Source: Dipteris shenzhenensis (Eukaryota; Polypodiophyta; Polypodiopsida; Gleicheniales). Taken from it: a stretch of DNA of 64,000 nucleotides. Below the pieces are notes generated by a model, which worked only from the letters and a program-made list of their open reading frames with translations, did no database searches and was not told the origin of the DNA. Shown here piece by piece: positions 1 through 12,274 of the stretch. Both the position numbers and the translations under genes were made by a program. Position 1 is the stretch's first letter. Each line of letters starts with the position of its first letter. The DNA lies in assembly GCA_047967505.1 (NCBI GenBank), contig CM106538.1; one strand, 5' to 3'.

Positions 1-1353
1 TGGCAATTGATCATTAAGCACGTGGAGTTGGAATATCTCTTGCTCTTCAACATCCAGTTCTGCTTTGGTGTTTATAAGTATCTCCCTGGATGCCATGCAT
101 TCCTTCTCTAGTGCTTGAATTTGATGTTTACCTTCTTTGAGGCTGTTTTGCAACTCATTGTTTATGTCTATTGTGGCATGGATTTGATCCTCTTTAAGTA
201 GTAATCTTTCATTTAAGTGCACCATTTCCTTGTTGAGATCATCACCACAAGTAGCTTGCATTTGGCAGAGGGATAAATCAACCTCTTCTTTTCTATTCAA
301 GGCATCAAATAGTTGTAGGTGTTTTTCTTGGAGAGAAACCGTGGCTTGTAGGGCATCCTTTCTTAGGGCATCCTTTCTACTTTTTGCTCGAGCATTTTGT
401 GCAAGGAGCTGTTGCTGCATTTGTTATGCCATGCTTTCCTTGAGCTTATGAATTTCAGTCTTGGCACTTTGCAACTTGGTTTGGAGTGATGGTAGCATCT
501 ACCTTTCCATTTCTCTTTCTTACTCATCTAACGCCATGGTAGTAATTAATTGTGACCATTGTTGTAACTATTGACTGTGATAATGTATGATCTAGAATGT
601 GCTATGGCCTTTCTTGTATTGGACATATAGTTGAATCCCATGTGCCCATGTGGAATTTTGATATATTCCTTGAACAACGGTCTATTGTATGTTGCCACTA
701 GAGACATTTGGGGGTTGTGACTCTAGAGTCGTGGAGTTGTCAATGTTGGTGACTTGTGATTCTTGAAGAGTCATGCTATTTGGCTCACTTGCAAGGTCAT
801 TATGTGGCATTGTCTCCTCTTGGATTTCCACACTCGAGTCCTTTTGTTGCGGTAGCAATACTGAACTAAGTTGCAGGATTCTTCAGCAAAGTTTCACATT
901 GTCATCCTCTGGAATTTGTTCAAATTGCCACAAATCCATGTTCTCTGCATTGAGAGTAGGTGGTGGCTCTAATTCCCATTCTTGTGATAATATCAATGTT
1001 TCAAAGTCCTCTATATCTTGTGTTGAGAGAGGTGTAGAGTCTTCCTCTTGCTCTATTGCAAACCCAATTATAATGGCCAAAAGATGGCCAATGTAGCTTT
1101 TGCCATTATGTGTAGTGGATACATAATTGGTTAGCAGCAAGGATATGTGTTGAGCCCAGTCTTGTAGTTTTGCTCCATAAAGGAGTGTAAGAGTTTTTAC
1201 TGACATATATTTTTTTCTCACTCCTTTATGATTGAAAATGTCAGCCAAAAACTTACCTGCCTCTTTGCATATGGGATCCAAAATCATATCATGGCGTATT
1301 CCCCGGCTTTGTGACTTTGTGTTAGGTGGGAATTTCCTGAATCTCAGAGAATC
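1..1353 (-). pseudogene. Broken coiled-coil protein gene (unknown family)
   Basis: On the minus strand a frame is open from about 1353 and carries a 134-residue stretch (1287-883) with a run ending FNHKG and an acidic, Pro-rich end. The same frame continues past a TGA at 883 to a TAG near 690. A second stretch starts at an ATG at 537 and runs off the left edge. It is rich in Gln, Glu, Lys and Leu in heptad-like spacing, as in a coiled coil, and is broken by stops at 520-522, 499-501 and 424-426. A five-residue KDALR-type duplication is visible. Conserved reading sense across several stops points to a decayed protein gene rather than chance. I do not recognise the family. Joining the two halves into one gene is inference; a plant nuclear gene or a transposon-carried ORF are both possible. 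Confidence 0.45.
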
Positions 1354-2124
1354 TCAAACAACACATAACGTTCAGTATTGTAAATCCTTCAAATCTAACA
1401 CTGGCAAAAAATAACTCTAACATGGAACAAGTGGTAGAATGATTTCAGGTCGATGGTATACTTTGGAGATGGTATCTCTATGCTGACGGTATGCCAATAT
1501 GTAAGGCAACCCATGCACATATACTTTCAATAAATTACGCTCTTCACTCTTATGCTCCAATGAAATGCAAAAGATGTGCGTAAGCGATAAGATGGCAGAA
1601 AGCACAACGATCCAAGACAATAGATGTGCAAAGTGAAAAAGGTGCTCCAATGAAATGCAAAAGACGTGTGTAGGCAAAAAGATAACAGAAAACAAATATC
1701 ATTTCGCTAAGTTGTTGAAAGAGTCATGTATGAGCAACTTACGAGCCCTTGTAGTTTTGGTGCTTGCATTCTCTTTATCAATGAGCTCCACATCTCAAAA
1801 ATTCCACTAACTTGTTTCCAATAAATGTAGCCTCGATTTTTTGATCTACAAACTCTAGCCAAGTGCCATTACCGTGAGCTCTATAAGGCAGCTCATAATG
1901 CTATTTGTGCTCTACGGCTTGCTCCAAATTCTAATTGCTAGTACTGTTGCCAAACTATCAGGTGAATCAAAACATAAGGTGCATATCACATAGCAACCAA
2001 CAAGCATTCGTAACCAGGACCCCTATCAGTATATTGACTTGCCCTCATCATATCATTTGGCACTAGTCAAAGGTGTGCTCATTTGCAGCCTACAAAGAGA
2101 TGCGCCTCCATTCTAACATAAGAC
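1354..2124. other. Noncoding spacer left of copia A
   Basis: No convincing coding region. It holds one short direct repeat (listed separately). Its right end is the abrupt point where similarity to the copia A LTR starts. Confidence 0.5.
1553..1692. repeat. Direct repeat, two copies, period 90 bp
   Basis: A roughly 50-bp block starting TGCTCCAATGAAATGCAAAA occurs at 1553 and again at 1643 with a few substitutions. The short minus-strand ORF across it is most simply explained by the repeat. Confidence 0.7.
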
Positions 2125-2602
2125 GGCTTCAAATAGAGTTGGCACACCACCACCTAGGCTACATGCAAGTGCGGGAAGGCATCCCTTGACTGACCGCACT
2201 GAGGGTAGATGGAGCATTTCCCGAGGCAGCCCACTCTCGAGCTGCGGGGCCCGTTTAGAGCCTCAGATGATCTCGGATGGCTCTGGGCCGAACGGAGACC
2301 GTAGGTTAGTTGCAATTGAGGCTAACCGACTACGACTGATGGCTATATAAGAGCAAGCCCATGAAGCCCATTTCATCACCGGCTACAGCAACCCTGATTC
2401 CTTACATCTAGCCTCCGTCTTCTACTATTTCCAGCATGCCATCGAAGCTTCTTTCACAGGAGCGCACGGTTGGGAGGCAACGCCATCTATTGTATCAATT
2501 CTACAGTAATCAAATTTTTGATTCTCCATACTATATTGTTTTCTCTCTTGCGTACGAGATTCTATTATCTGTTGAGCACAGACGTTGTATTATTTTCTTA
2601 CA
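2125..2602 (+). repeat. 5' LTR of copia A, left-truncated
   Basis: It begins mid-LTR at a GGCTTC that corresponds to about 6819 of the right LTR, and ends in TTACA directly before the primer-binding site. Compared with the right LTR it has lost a block around 2270-2320. Confidence 0.88.
2344..2350 (+). promoter_or_regulatory. TATA box of the copia A LTR
   Basis: TATATAA in the context GGCTATATAAGAGC. The same element occurs in the right LTR (about 7127) and in both copia B LTRs, at the expected U3/R position. Confidence 0.7.
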
Positions 2603-2614
2603 TGGTATCAGAGC
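2603..2614 (+). other. Primer-binding site, copia A
   Basis: TGGTATCAGAGC, complementary to the 3' end of plant initiator tRNA-Met, abuts the LTR end without a gap. Confidence 0.9.
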
Positions 2615-2672
2615 TTGGACTCTAGCAAGAAGATTTGGTAGTGTGTTTCTGTTTGCGAGCAGATTGTGAGAG

Positions 2673-5600
2673 ATGGCCCAGCCCGCAAGATTGCGAATCC
2701 CACCGTTCGGCGAAAGTGGAAAGTTGGACGGCTCTAACTATCCACTCTGGAAGTTCAAGATGAAGACCATCCTAAGTGCATACGAGCTTTAGGACACTAC
2801 TACTGGGGTGGACGTGAGGCCGGTTGTGAGACCGGATCCAGCAAATGTAGGACAATAGATAGTACCAACTGCGGATGAGATTCTCTCATGGACAAGAAGA
2901 AATGGAGATGTGCTGTGTTCTATTGTCTGCAGTGTAAGTGATTTCGTCATGGCGTTAATTCAACATGTCACCGCAGCGGAGGAGGCATGGACAGTCTTGA
3001 AAAATTAGTACGACACCACAAATCAGACGCAGATTTAGAATTAGGAGACTCAACTCATGAACGAGAAGTTGTCTGAGTCTGAAGTGGCAGAGAAGTTCAC
3101 CACCAAGGTGAAGAATCTGTGCAATCAGATGACTGCGATTGGCATCACCATCACTAGCGAGAATCTAGCACGAAGGTGCATGTGGATTCTCCCACCAAAG
3201 TACGACGATCTTATTATGGCACTGAATACACAGAGAACAGAAATCTGCCCCTCCACTTTGAGGATTTCAGCATGATGCTTCTCGAGGAGGAGATGCGTCA
3301 AAATAAGAGGACTGGAGAAGATTCGGCTTTCTGGACCAGATCAAAGAAAGGTAAGGGTAAGGACTCTGGTAACCCATCTTCTTCTGATGATAAAAAGAGA
3401 AAGAAGAAGATCAAGTGCTTCTATTGCAACAAGGCAGGGCACAAGCAGAATGAGTGCTGAAAGAAGATTGCAGATGAGAAGAACGGAGTAAAGAAAGAGT
3501 CCAGCAATAGTGAGTAGGCAGTACCAGTAGAGCTGTTCGTCGCAATTGAGGAGATTTGCATGGAGGCAGTTCATGTACTTGCAAATGAACTGTGGATCAT
3601 TGAAAGTGGTGCATCGCACCACATGACCAGTCAGAAGGATTGGTATACCTCTCTACAGCCGGTAGGGAATGACATCCTGGTAGCAGTCGGCAATGATGTA
3701 AAATTCCAGCAAAAGGAAAAGTTACGATTGCTCTCAAGTCAAATGGAGTTGTAAAACAGTTGTCCGACGTTCTTTATGTGCCAGATATCAAGAGGAACTT
3801 GTTGTTTGTTTCCGCGATCATGGATCGGGACCTCAAAGTTCAATTCGATAAGAATGGTGCACAAATTCTGGATCTTCAAGGGAAGGTCGTTGGTAAAGTT
3901 ACACGGTGCAACAACATTTACAAACTCTCAGCTTTCAGTGCTCGAGCGGATGTGAAGAACACTAAGCTATGGCATGAGAGGTTTGGTCATCTAAACCTTA
4001 GTTCTTTGAAGGAGATGCATAAAAGTGGAATGATTGCAGACCTACTAGAAATTTCAGATTTGCTCGATGTATGTGAAGCTTGCATGATGGGCAAGCAGCA
4101 TCGGCATCCCTTTCCTAAAGAGGCCAGCAGGGCAAAGGCTCCTCTAGAGCTCGTTCACACGGATCTCTGCGAAAAGATGGAGACAGAAGCTTTGGGTGGT
4201 TCCTACTACTTCATGACGCTAATCGATGACTACAGTAGAAGGATATGGATATACTTCCTGAAGACTAAAGACGAGGCTTTTAGTAGGTTCAAGGAATGGC
4301 ATGTAATGGTCGAGAAAGAAACGGGGAGGAAAGTGAAGAAGTTGAGATAAGACAAAGGTGGAGAGTTCACATCAACTGAATTCGAAAGTTATTGCAAAAG
4401 TCATGGAATTAAGAGGCAGAAACCCCCGCCACATACATCACAACAAAATCGAGTGTAGCAGAACGCAAGATGCACGTCATTTACGAAATGGGCTGGAGTA
4501 TGATGAAAGGGAAAGATTTGCAAAATTCCTGTGCGAAAGCATGTAACACTACAATTTACATCCTGAATCATAGCTACACAAAGGCTGTGAACGGAATCAC
4601 TCCACTGCAAGCCTTTTCTAGTAAGAAACCTTCAACTGCACATTTCAGAGTTTTTGGATGTGACTGTTTTGTGTATGTCCGTGATGCTACCAGGACCAAA
4701 TGGGAACCGAAGAGCCAGAAGTGTATTTTCTTGGGCTACAGTGAAGAGGCGAAGGGTTACCATGTCTATAACCCTATTACCAAGAAGGTAATTGTAAGAC
4801 GTGATGTGTCCTTCTCAGAACAACCGCATCAATTGGACGAGGATGCTTCCTTCCCAGACAACCAGGACCAGGATATCCATCCAGTACCGCCACCAGTAGC
4901 AGACCGAACTCCCCCAACGGTGCTTGGGAGGATTCAAGACAAAGAAGATGAAGAAGAGCCTGCAGAACCACAATGGCAACGGCCATTCCTGAAGTGGGTA
5001 AAGCAGCTTTTGAACGGCAGAGAACCTCCAGCCATTGAGGAGGAACCATCCGAACACCGCCGGTCCAAGAGATTAGAGGAGCAAAGAGGGACGCAAGAAC
5101 ACTTGGTCAACTATGCTTTGTTGATAGAAGTGATCCGTGCTTATGAACCCAAGTGTCTTGAAGAGGCACAGGGCGATGATAGGTGGATGGAGGCTATGCA
5201 GTCGGAGTATGGCTCCATAATGAAGAACAACACTTGGGACCTTGTGGATCGACCACCAAAACGCAAGGTAATCAGAACCAAGTGGGTGTACAAGACCAAG
5301 TACAAGTCTCAGCTCGTGGCAAAAGGATTTGCATAGGTACATGGTTTTGATTATCAAGATACTTTTTCTCCCACAGCTCGACTAACCATAATTCATAGTG
5401 TTTTGGCTTTAGCTACCCAGGGAAGTTGGCCCGTGTTTCAGATGGATGTGAAATCCACCTTCTGAATCGAGATCTCAAGGAGGAGGTATACGTGGAACAA
5501 CCACCAGGTTTTGAGATCCCCGATTCAGAAGGTAAAGTCTGCAAACTGAAGAAGTCACTTTACAGGCTGAAACAGGCCCCACGAGCATGGTACCAGTGAA

Positions 5601-6628
5601 TTGATGCCTACTTTCTGTAAAACGGGAGCCCATCTGATGCAAATTTGTATATCTTTAGAGAAGAAGACAAGTGTATGATCATGGTCCTTTATGTGGACGA
5701 CCTTGTCATAACAGGGAACCATGAAGAGATCTTGCAGACGAAGCATTTGTTACGAAGAGAGTTTGAAATGATAGACCTCAGACTTATGCATTTCTGTTTT
5801 GGGATTGAAATTTGGCAAGAGCCGAAACAGATCTTCATTTCACAGCTGAAGTATGCTGGAGAGATACTGAAGGCATTTGGCATGGCTGAGTGCAAGACAG
5901 TTGGTACCCCTATGGAGGTTGATGCGAAGCTCTCAAACGAGGATTCATCACCACTGGTGGACGAAGTGAAGTACAGAAGGCTTGTGGGCAGCTTGATTTA
6001 CCTATGCAACACACGGTCGGACATCAGTTTTGCGACTGGTGTACTAAGCAGGTTTTCCAATAAGCCTCGGGAGAACCATTGGAGGGCAGGGATGCAGGTG
6101 CTGAAATACATCAAAGGCAAACTTGATTATGGCGTCACCTATACCAAGGGCAACATCTTGACTGGATTCTGTGACTCGGATTGGGCAGGAGATGTGGACA
6201 GCAAGAGATCAGTGACAGGGTATTGTTTCTCACTTAGATCTGGAGTTGTGTCATGGGTCAGCAAGAAGCAACCCATAGTTGCTCTTTCTTCTACTAAGGC
6301 CGAGTACAAATCTGCATGCTTTGCTTCTTGCGAGGCAGTGTGGTTGAGGAGGATTTTGGGGGACATGGGTGTAGTGCAGAACAAGCCTATGCACTTATCA
6401 TGTGACAATCAGAGTTGCATGGCGATTGCAAAGAACCCGGTGTTCCACGCTCGCACAAAACACATTGAGATTCAATATCACTTTGTACGTGAGCTCATCA
6501 TGGATGGAGAGGTCGACTTGGTGTACTGTCCGACTACAGAGAATGCTGCGGACATCTTCACGAAGGCTCTTGGAAGAGACTTGCTAGAGAGGCATCTTCA
6601 TCGACTTGGCATTGGGCCGAAAAAGTAA
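2673..6628 (+). pseudogene. copia A gag-pol polyprotein remnant
   Basis: ATG at 2673 opens gag with a run like LDGSNYPLWKFKMK. A stop lies at 2790-2792 and more follow near 2860, 3009 and 3036. The CCHC knuckle CFYCNKAGHKQNEC is intact near 3417-3459. The protease motif reads ESGA (3602) instead of DSGA, losing the catalytic Asp. The integrase zinc domain (HxRFGH, CEACMMGK) and core (HTDL) follow, with a stop at 4348-4350 where a Ser of the RSD-type motif is expected. RT is frameshifted after 5336, but YVDD is intact at about 5690. RNase H (DSDWAGD) reads to a natural-looking end at 6628. This is clearly a dead gene; copia B gives a parallel copy for reconstructing its history. Confidence 0.93.
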
Positions 6629-6650
6629 GTTCACTTGCGGGTGGACATTG

Positions 6651-6658
6651 AGGGGGGT
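6651..6658 (+). other. Polypurine tract, copia A
   Basis: AGGGGGGT lies directly before the right LTR start TGCTAGATATC. It would prime plus-strand DNA synthesis. Confidence 0.75.
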
Positions 6659-7386
6659 TGCTAGATATCAATGCTCCACTCTCATGTAACTACGTGGGAA
6701 CCAGCTAATTCTACTTGTAAGCCCCCCATATGAGGAGAAGGCATTTGAGTGGCTCGGTTATCCGGTAGATCCTGGTTTGGACACCAGATGGGGGCCATGT
6801 GTGGCCTGATGGCTGGATGGCTTCAGATAGAGTTGGCACACTGCCAACTAGGCTACATGCAAGTGTGGGAAGGCATCCCTTGACTGACTGCACTGAGGGT
6901 AGACGGAGCATTTCCCGAGGCAGCCCACTCTCAGGTTGCGGGGCCCGTTTAGAGCCTCAGATGGATGGGGCTCTGGGCCGAATGGAAACTGTAGGTGAGT
7001 TGCTCTGTTTTGCGCACCGGTTCTATCGTATGGTCGGTGGCCTATTTTGGGATGGACCCCCAGTCGACCGTTTTGGGTGGATTGGGTCGGTCACCCAATT
7101 GAGCCTGACCGACTACGACTGGTGGCTATATAAGAGCAAGCCCGTGAAGCCCATTTCATCACTGGCTATAGCAACCCTGATTCCTTAGCATCCAGCCTCC
7201 GTCTTCTACTATTTCTAGCATGCCATCGAAGCTTCTTTCATAGGAGTGCACGGTTGGGAGGCAGCGCCATCTATTGTATCAGTTCTACAGTAATCAAATT
7301 TTTGATTCTCCATACTATCTTGTTTTCTCTCTTGCGTACGAGATCCTGTTATCTGTTGAGCACAGACGTTGTATTATTTTCTTACA
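6659..7386 (+). repeat. 3' LTR of copia A (728 bp)
   Basis: Starts TG and ends CA, just after the polypurine tract. It is colinear with the copia B 3' LTR except that it lacks the purine-rich block found there. It holds the TATATAA promoter core near 7127. Confidence 0.9.
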
Positions 7387-7811
7387 AAAACCTATGTGAA
7401 AGTAAACTAATTAGGGATAGCATGAATAGGGAGTCGTATCTATTAGGAAGGGATTAACTAAAACATAATAATAAAACAAGGAAATAAAGAAAGTGTAATT
7501 ATACAAGGAAGATGAACCAAATAGAGAGGGAAAATAGAGCGGGGAAAATTAGAGCATATAGAGAGGGAAAATAGAGCATATGAAAATTATTTTAAAATAA
7601 TTTTGAGAATTATTACAAAATAAGTTAAGAAATTTGAATACGCAAGAGGGTTAATGAAGAGTGAGAGGAGAAATTGTTTAAGATGAGGGGGTTGAAACAA
7701 ATAAGAGAGAATGGGGATTTAAGGGAAGGGGGGGCTTAGAATAGATGAAAGAAGGCAACCTGTACATCCATGGTTAGCACTGGGGCGGGCGGCTCAGAGG
7801 TAGAGAGGCGG
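7387..7811. other. AT-rich spacer between copia A and copia B
   Basis: Purine-rich, AT-rich DNA with repeats of the type GAGGGAAAATAGAGCATAT near 7525-7580. No gene seen. Its right end is the truncation point of the copia B 5' LTR. Confidence 0.5.
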
Positions 7812-8196
7812 TCGGGTTGCGAGGCCACGGTTCTATCATGTGGTCAGTGGCCTATTTCGGGACCGACCTCCAGTCGGCCATTTTGGGCGGACTAGGTCGG
7901 TCACCCAATTGGGTCTAACTGACTACGACTGGTGGCTATATAAGAGCAACCCCGTGAAGCCCATAATCATCACTGGCTTTAGCAACCCTGATTCCTTAGC
8001 ATCCAGCCTCCGTCCTCTACTGTTTCCAGCACGCCATCGAAGCTTCTCACACAGGAGCGCACGGCTGGGAGGCAATGCCATCTATTGTATCAGTTTTATA
8101 GTAATCAAATTTTTTATTTTCCATCCTATCTGCTTTTCTCTCTTGCATACGAGATCCTGTTATCTATTGAGCACAGATGTTGTATTGTTTTCTTAC
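7812..8196 (+). repeat. 5' LTR of copia B, left-truncated
   Basis: Similarity to the copia B right LTR starts at TCGGGTTGCG and runs to TTACA at 8196. A TATATAA promoter core lies at about 7937-7943 and the AGTCGGCCATTTTGGG motif at 7872-7887. Confidence 0.87.
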
Positions 8197-8208
8197 ATGG
8201 TATCAAAG
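8197..8208 (+). other. Primer-binding site, copia B (one mismatch)
   Basis: TGGTATCAAAGC; one base differs from the tRNA-iMet complement TGGTATCAGAGC seen in copia A. Confidence 0.85.
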
Positions 8209-8268
8209 CTTTGGACTCTAGCAAGAAGATTTGGTAGTGTGTTTCTGTTTGCGAGCAAATTGTGAGAG

Positions 8269-11200
8269 ATGGCCCAGCCCGCAAGACTGCGAATCCCACC
8301 GTTCGGCGAAAGCGAAAAGTTGGACGGCACTAACTATCCACTCTAGAAGTTCAATATGAAGACTATCCTAAGCGCATACGAGCTTTGGGATACTGCTACT
8401 AGGGTGGACATGAAGCCGGTTGCGAGATCGAATCCAACCAATGCAGCACAACAGATAGTACCAACTGCGGATGAGATTCTCGCATGGATAAGAAGAAATG
8501 CAGATGCGCTGTGTTCTATTATCTGCAGTGTAAGTGATTCTGTCATGGCGTTAATTCAACATGTCACCACAATGGAGGAGGCATGGACGATCTTGAAAAA
8601 TCAGTATGAGACCACGAATAATGCGTGGATTCAGAATCTGGAGACTCAATTCATGAATGAGAAACTATCTGAGTCTGAAACAGCAGAGAAGTTCATCACC
8701 AGGGTGAAGAATATGCGCGATCAGATGACTGCAATTGGCATCACCATCACTAGCGAGAATCTAGCACGAAGGTGCATACGGATTCTCCCACAAAGTACGA
8801 CGGTCTTGTTACAGCGCTGAATACACAGAACATAAATCCGCCCCTCAACTTTGAGGATTTCAGTGCAATGCTTCTGGAGGAGGAGATGCGTCAAAAGACG
8901 AGGACTTGAGAAGATTCGGCTTTCTATGTTGGATCAAAGAAAGGTAAGGGTAAGGACTCTAGTAACCCATCTTCTTCTGATAAAAAAAAGAGAAAGAAGA
9001 AGATCAAGTGCTTCTATTGCAACAAGGCAAGGCACAAGCAGAATGAGTGTCAGAAGAAGATTGCAGATGAGAAGAATGGACTAAAGAAAGAGTCCAGCAA
9101 CAGCGTGCAAGTAGTACCAGTAGAGCTGTTCATAGCAATTGAGGAGATTTGCACGGAGCTAGTTCATGTACCTACGAATGAACCTTGGATTATTGACAGT
9201 GGTGCATCATGCCACAAGACCAGTCGAAAGGATTAGTATACCTCTCTACATTCGATAGGGAATGACATCCTAGTAGTAGTCGACAATGATGCAAAATGTC
9301 TAGCAAAAGGAAAAGGTACGATTGCTCTCAAGTCAGATGGAGTTGTAAAACAGTTGTCCAATGTTCTTTATGTGCCAGATATCAAGAGGAACTTGTTGTC
9401 CATTTCTGCGATGACGGATCGGGACCTCAAAGTTCACTTCGATAAGAATGGCACATAGATTTTGGATCTTCAAGGGAAGGTCATTGGTAAAGGTACACGG
9501 CGCAACAACATCTACAAACTCTCAACTTTCAGTGCTCGAGCCGATGTGAGAACACTAAGCTGTGTCATGAGAGGTTTGGTCATCTAAACCTTAGTTCTTT
9601 AAAGGATGTGCATAAAAGTGGAATGATTGTAGACCTACCAGAAATTACAGATCTGCCCGATGTATGTGAAGCTTGCATGATGGGCAAGCAGCATCGGCAG
9701 CCCTTTCCTAAAGAGGCCAGCAAGGAAAATGCTCCTCTAGAGCTCGTTCACACGGACCTTTGTGGAAAGATGGAGATGGAAGCTTTGGGTGGTTCTTCCT
9801 ACTTTATGATGCTAATCGACGACTACAGTAGAAGGATATGGATATACTTCCTAAAGACTAAAGATGAGGCTTTTAGTAAGTTCAAAGAATGGCATGCAAT
9901 GGTCGAGAAAGAAACAGGGAGGAAGGTGAAGAAGCTTAGATCAGACAGCAAGTGAATTCGAAAGTTACTGTAAAAGTCACGGGATCAAGAGGCAGAAACC
10001 CCCGCCACATACACCACAGCAAAATGGAGTAGCAGAGTGCAAGATGCGCATCATCTACGAAAATGGGCAGGAGTATGATGAAAGGGAAAGATTTGCCAAA
10101 GACTTTCTGGGCTAAAGCATGTAACATAGCAGTTTACATTCTGAATCGGAGCTACACGAAGGCTGTGAATGGGATGACTCCACTACAGGCCTTTTCTGGT
10201 AAGAAACCTTCACCTGCACATTTCAGAGTTTTTGGATGTGACTGTTTTGTGCATGTCCCTGATGCTAACAGGACCAAATGGGAACCGAAGAGCTGGAAGT
10301 GTATTTTCTTGGGCTACAGTGAAGAGGCGAAGGGTTCCCATCTCTATAATCCTGTTACCAAGAAGGTAATAGTAAGTCGCGATGTGGTCTTCTCAGAACA
10401 GCCGCATCAAGTGGAGGAGGACGCTTCCTTCCCAGACAACTAGGACCAGGATATCCATCTAGTACAACCACCAACAGTAGACTGAACTCCCCCAACGATG
10501 CTTGGGAGGATTCAAGATAAAGAAGAGGAAGAAGAGCCTGCAGAACCACAACAGCAATAGCCATTCCCGAAGTGGGTAAAGCAGCTTTTGGATGGCAGAG
10601 AACCTCCAGTCATTGAGGAGGAACCATTCGAACACCGCCGGTCCAAGAGATTAGAGGAGCAAAGAAGGGGGCAGGAACACTTAGTCAACTACGCTTTGAT
10701 GACAGAGGTGATCCTGCTGAGGAACCCAAGTGTCTGAAGAGGCACAGGGTGATGATAGGTGGGTGGAGGCTATGCAGTCGGAGTATGTCTCCATAATGAA
10801 GAACAACACTTGGGACCTTGTGGATCGACCACCAAAACGCAAGGTAATTGGCACCAAGTGGGTGTACAAGACCAAGTACAAGTCTGACGGCACATTGGAT
10901 AAGTACAAGGCTCATCGGCTCGTGGCAAAAGGATTCGCACAGGTACATGGTTTTGATTATCAGGATACTTTTGCTTCCACAGCTCTTGACTAACCACAAT
11001 TTGCAATGTTTTGGCTTTAACAGCATAGGAAAGTTGGCCCGTGTTTCAGATGGATGTAAAATCTGCCTTTTTGAATGGAGATCTCAAGGAGGAGGTATAC
11101 GTGGAACAACCACCAGGTCTTGTGATCCCCGATTCAGAAGGTAAAGTCTGTAAACTAAAGAAGGCACTTTACGTGCTGAAACAGGCCCCACGAGGATGGT

Positions 11201-12244
11201 ACCAGCAGATTGATGCCTACTTTCTGCAAAATGGCAGGTTTAGGAGGAGCCCATCTGATGCAAATTTGTATATCTACAGAGAAGGAGGCAGGTGTATGAT
11301 CATGGTCCTTTATGTGGACGACCTTGTCATAACAGGGAACCATGAAGAAAAGATCTCACAAACAAAGCAGTTGCTAGGAAGAGAGTTTGAAATGACAGAC
11401 CTCGGACTGATGCATTCTTGTTTGGGGATTAAAGTTTGGTAAGAGCCAAAACAGATGTTCATCTCACAGCTGAAGTATGCTGGAAAGATACTGAAGGCAT
11501 TTGGCATGGCTGAGTGCAAGACAGTTGGCACCCCTATGGAGGTTGACGTGAAGCTCTCAAACGAGGATTGATCACCACTGGTGGACGAAGCGAAGTACAG
11601 AAGGCTTGTGGGCAGCTTGATTTACTTGTGCAACACATGGCCAGACATCAACTGATGTACTAAGTAGGTTTTCCAATAAGCCCCGAGAGAACCATTGGAG
11701 GGCACGGATGTGGGTGCTGAAATCCATCAAAGGCACACTTGATTATGGCATCACCTATACCAAGGGCAACATCTTGACCGGATTCTATGACTCAGATTGG
11801 GCAGGAGACGTGGACAACAAGAGATCAGTGACATGTTACTATTTCTTACTTGGATCTGGAGCTGTGTCATGGGTCAGCAAGAAGCAACCTATAGTTGCTC
11901 TTTCTTCTACTGAGGCTAAGTACAAATCAGCATGTTTTGCTTCTTGTGAGGCAGTGTGGTTGAGGAGGATTTTAGGGGACATGGGTGCAATGCAAAACAA
12001 GCCTACGCAGTTATCATGTGATAATCAGAGTTGCATGGTGATTGCAAAGAACCCTGTGTTCCATGCTCACACAAAACACATTGAGATTCAATATCACTTT
12101 GTACGCGAGCTCATCATGGATGGAGAGGTCGACTTGGTGTATTGTCCGACTACAGAGAATGATGCGGACATCTTCACGAAGGCTCTTGGAAGAGACTTGC
12201 TGGAGAGGCATCTTCATCGACTTGGCATTGGGCTGAAAAATTAA
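8269..12244 (+). pseudogene. copia B gag-pol polyprotein remnant
   Basis: Gag opens at ATG 8269 with the same start as copia A, hits a TAG near 8344, then reads 8356-8800 cleanly before a frameshift. The zinc knuckle is CFYCNKARHKQNEC, with Gly replaced by Arg. The protease keeps DSGA (9195), unlike copia A. Integrase reads 9608-9955 and then has lost about 20 bases that encode the GGEFTS-type stretch retained in copia A. RT is split around 10443-11026. YVDD is intact near 11310. RNase H reads from 11708 to 12244 with the same C-terminus as A. Dead, with lesions independent of those in A. Confidence 0.92.
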
Positions 12245-12274
12245 GTTCACTTGCGGGTGGACATTGAGGGGGGG

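Larger units (their letters stand above)
2125..7386 (+). mobile_element. Ty1/copia LTR retrotransposon, copy A (degenerate)
   Basis: The domain order gag, protease, integrase, RT, RNase H defines Ty1/copia. The left LTR (2125-2602) matches the right LTR (6659-7386) but lacks its first 160 or so bases, and also lacks an internal block before the TATA region. A tRNA-iMet primer site follows the left LTR and a polypurine tract precedes the right one. Numerous stops and frameshifts make it non-autonomous. Copy B of the same family follows directly in the same orientation. The original left junction is lost, so no target-site duplication can be read. Confidence 0.93.
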
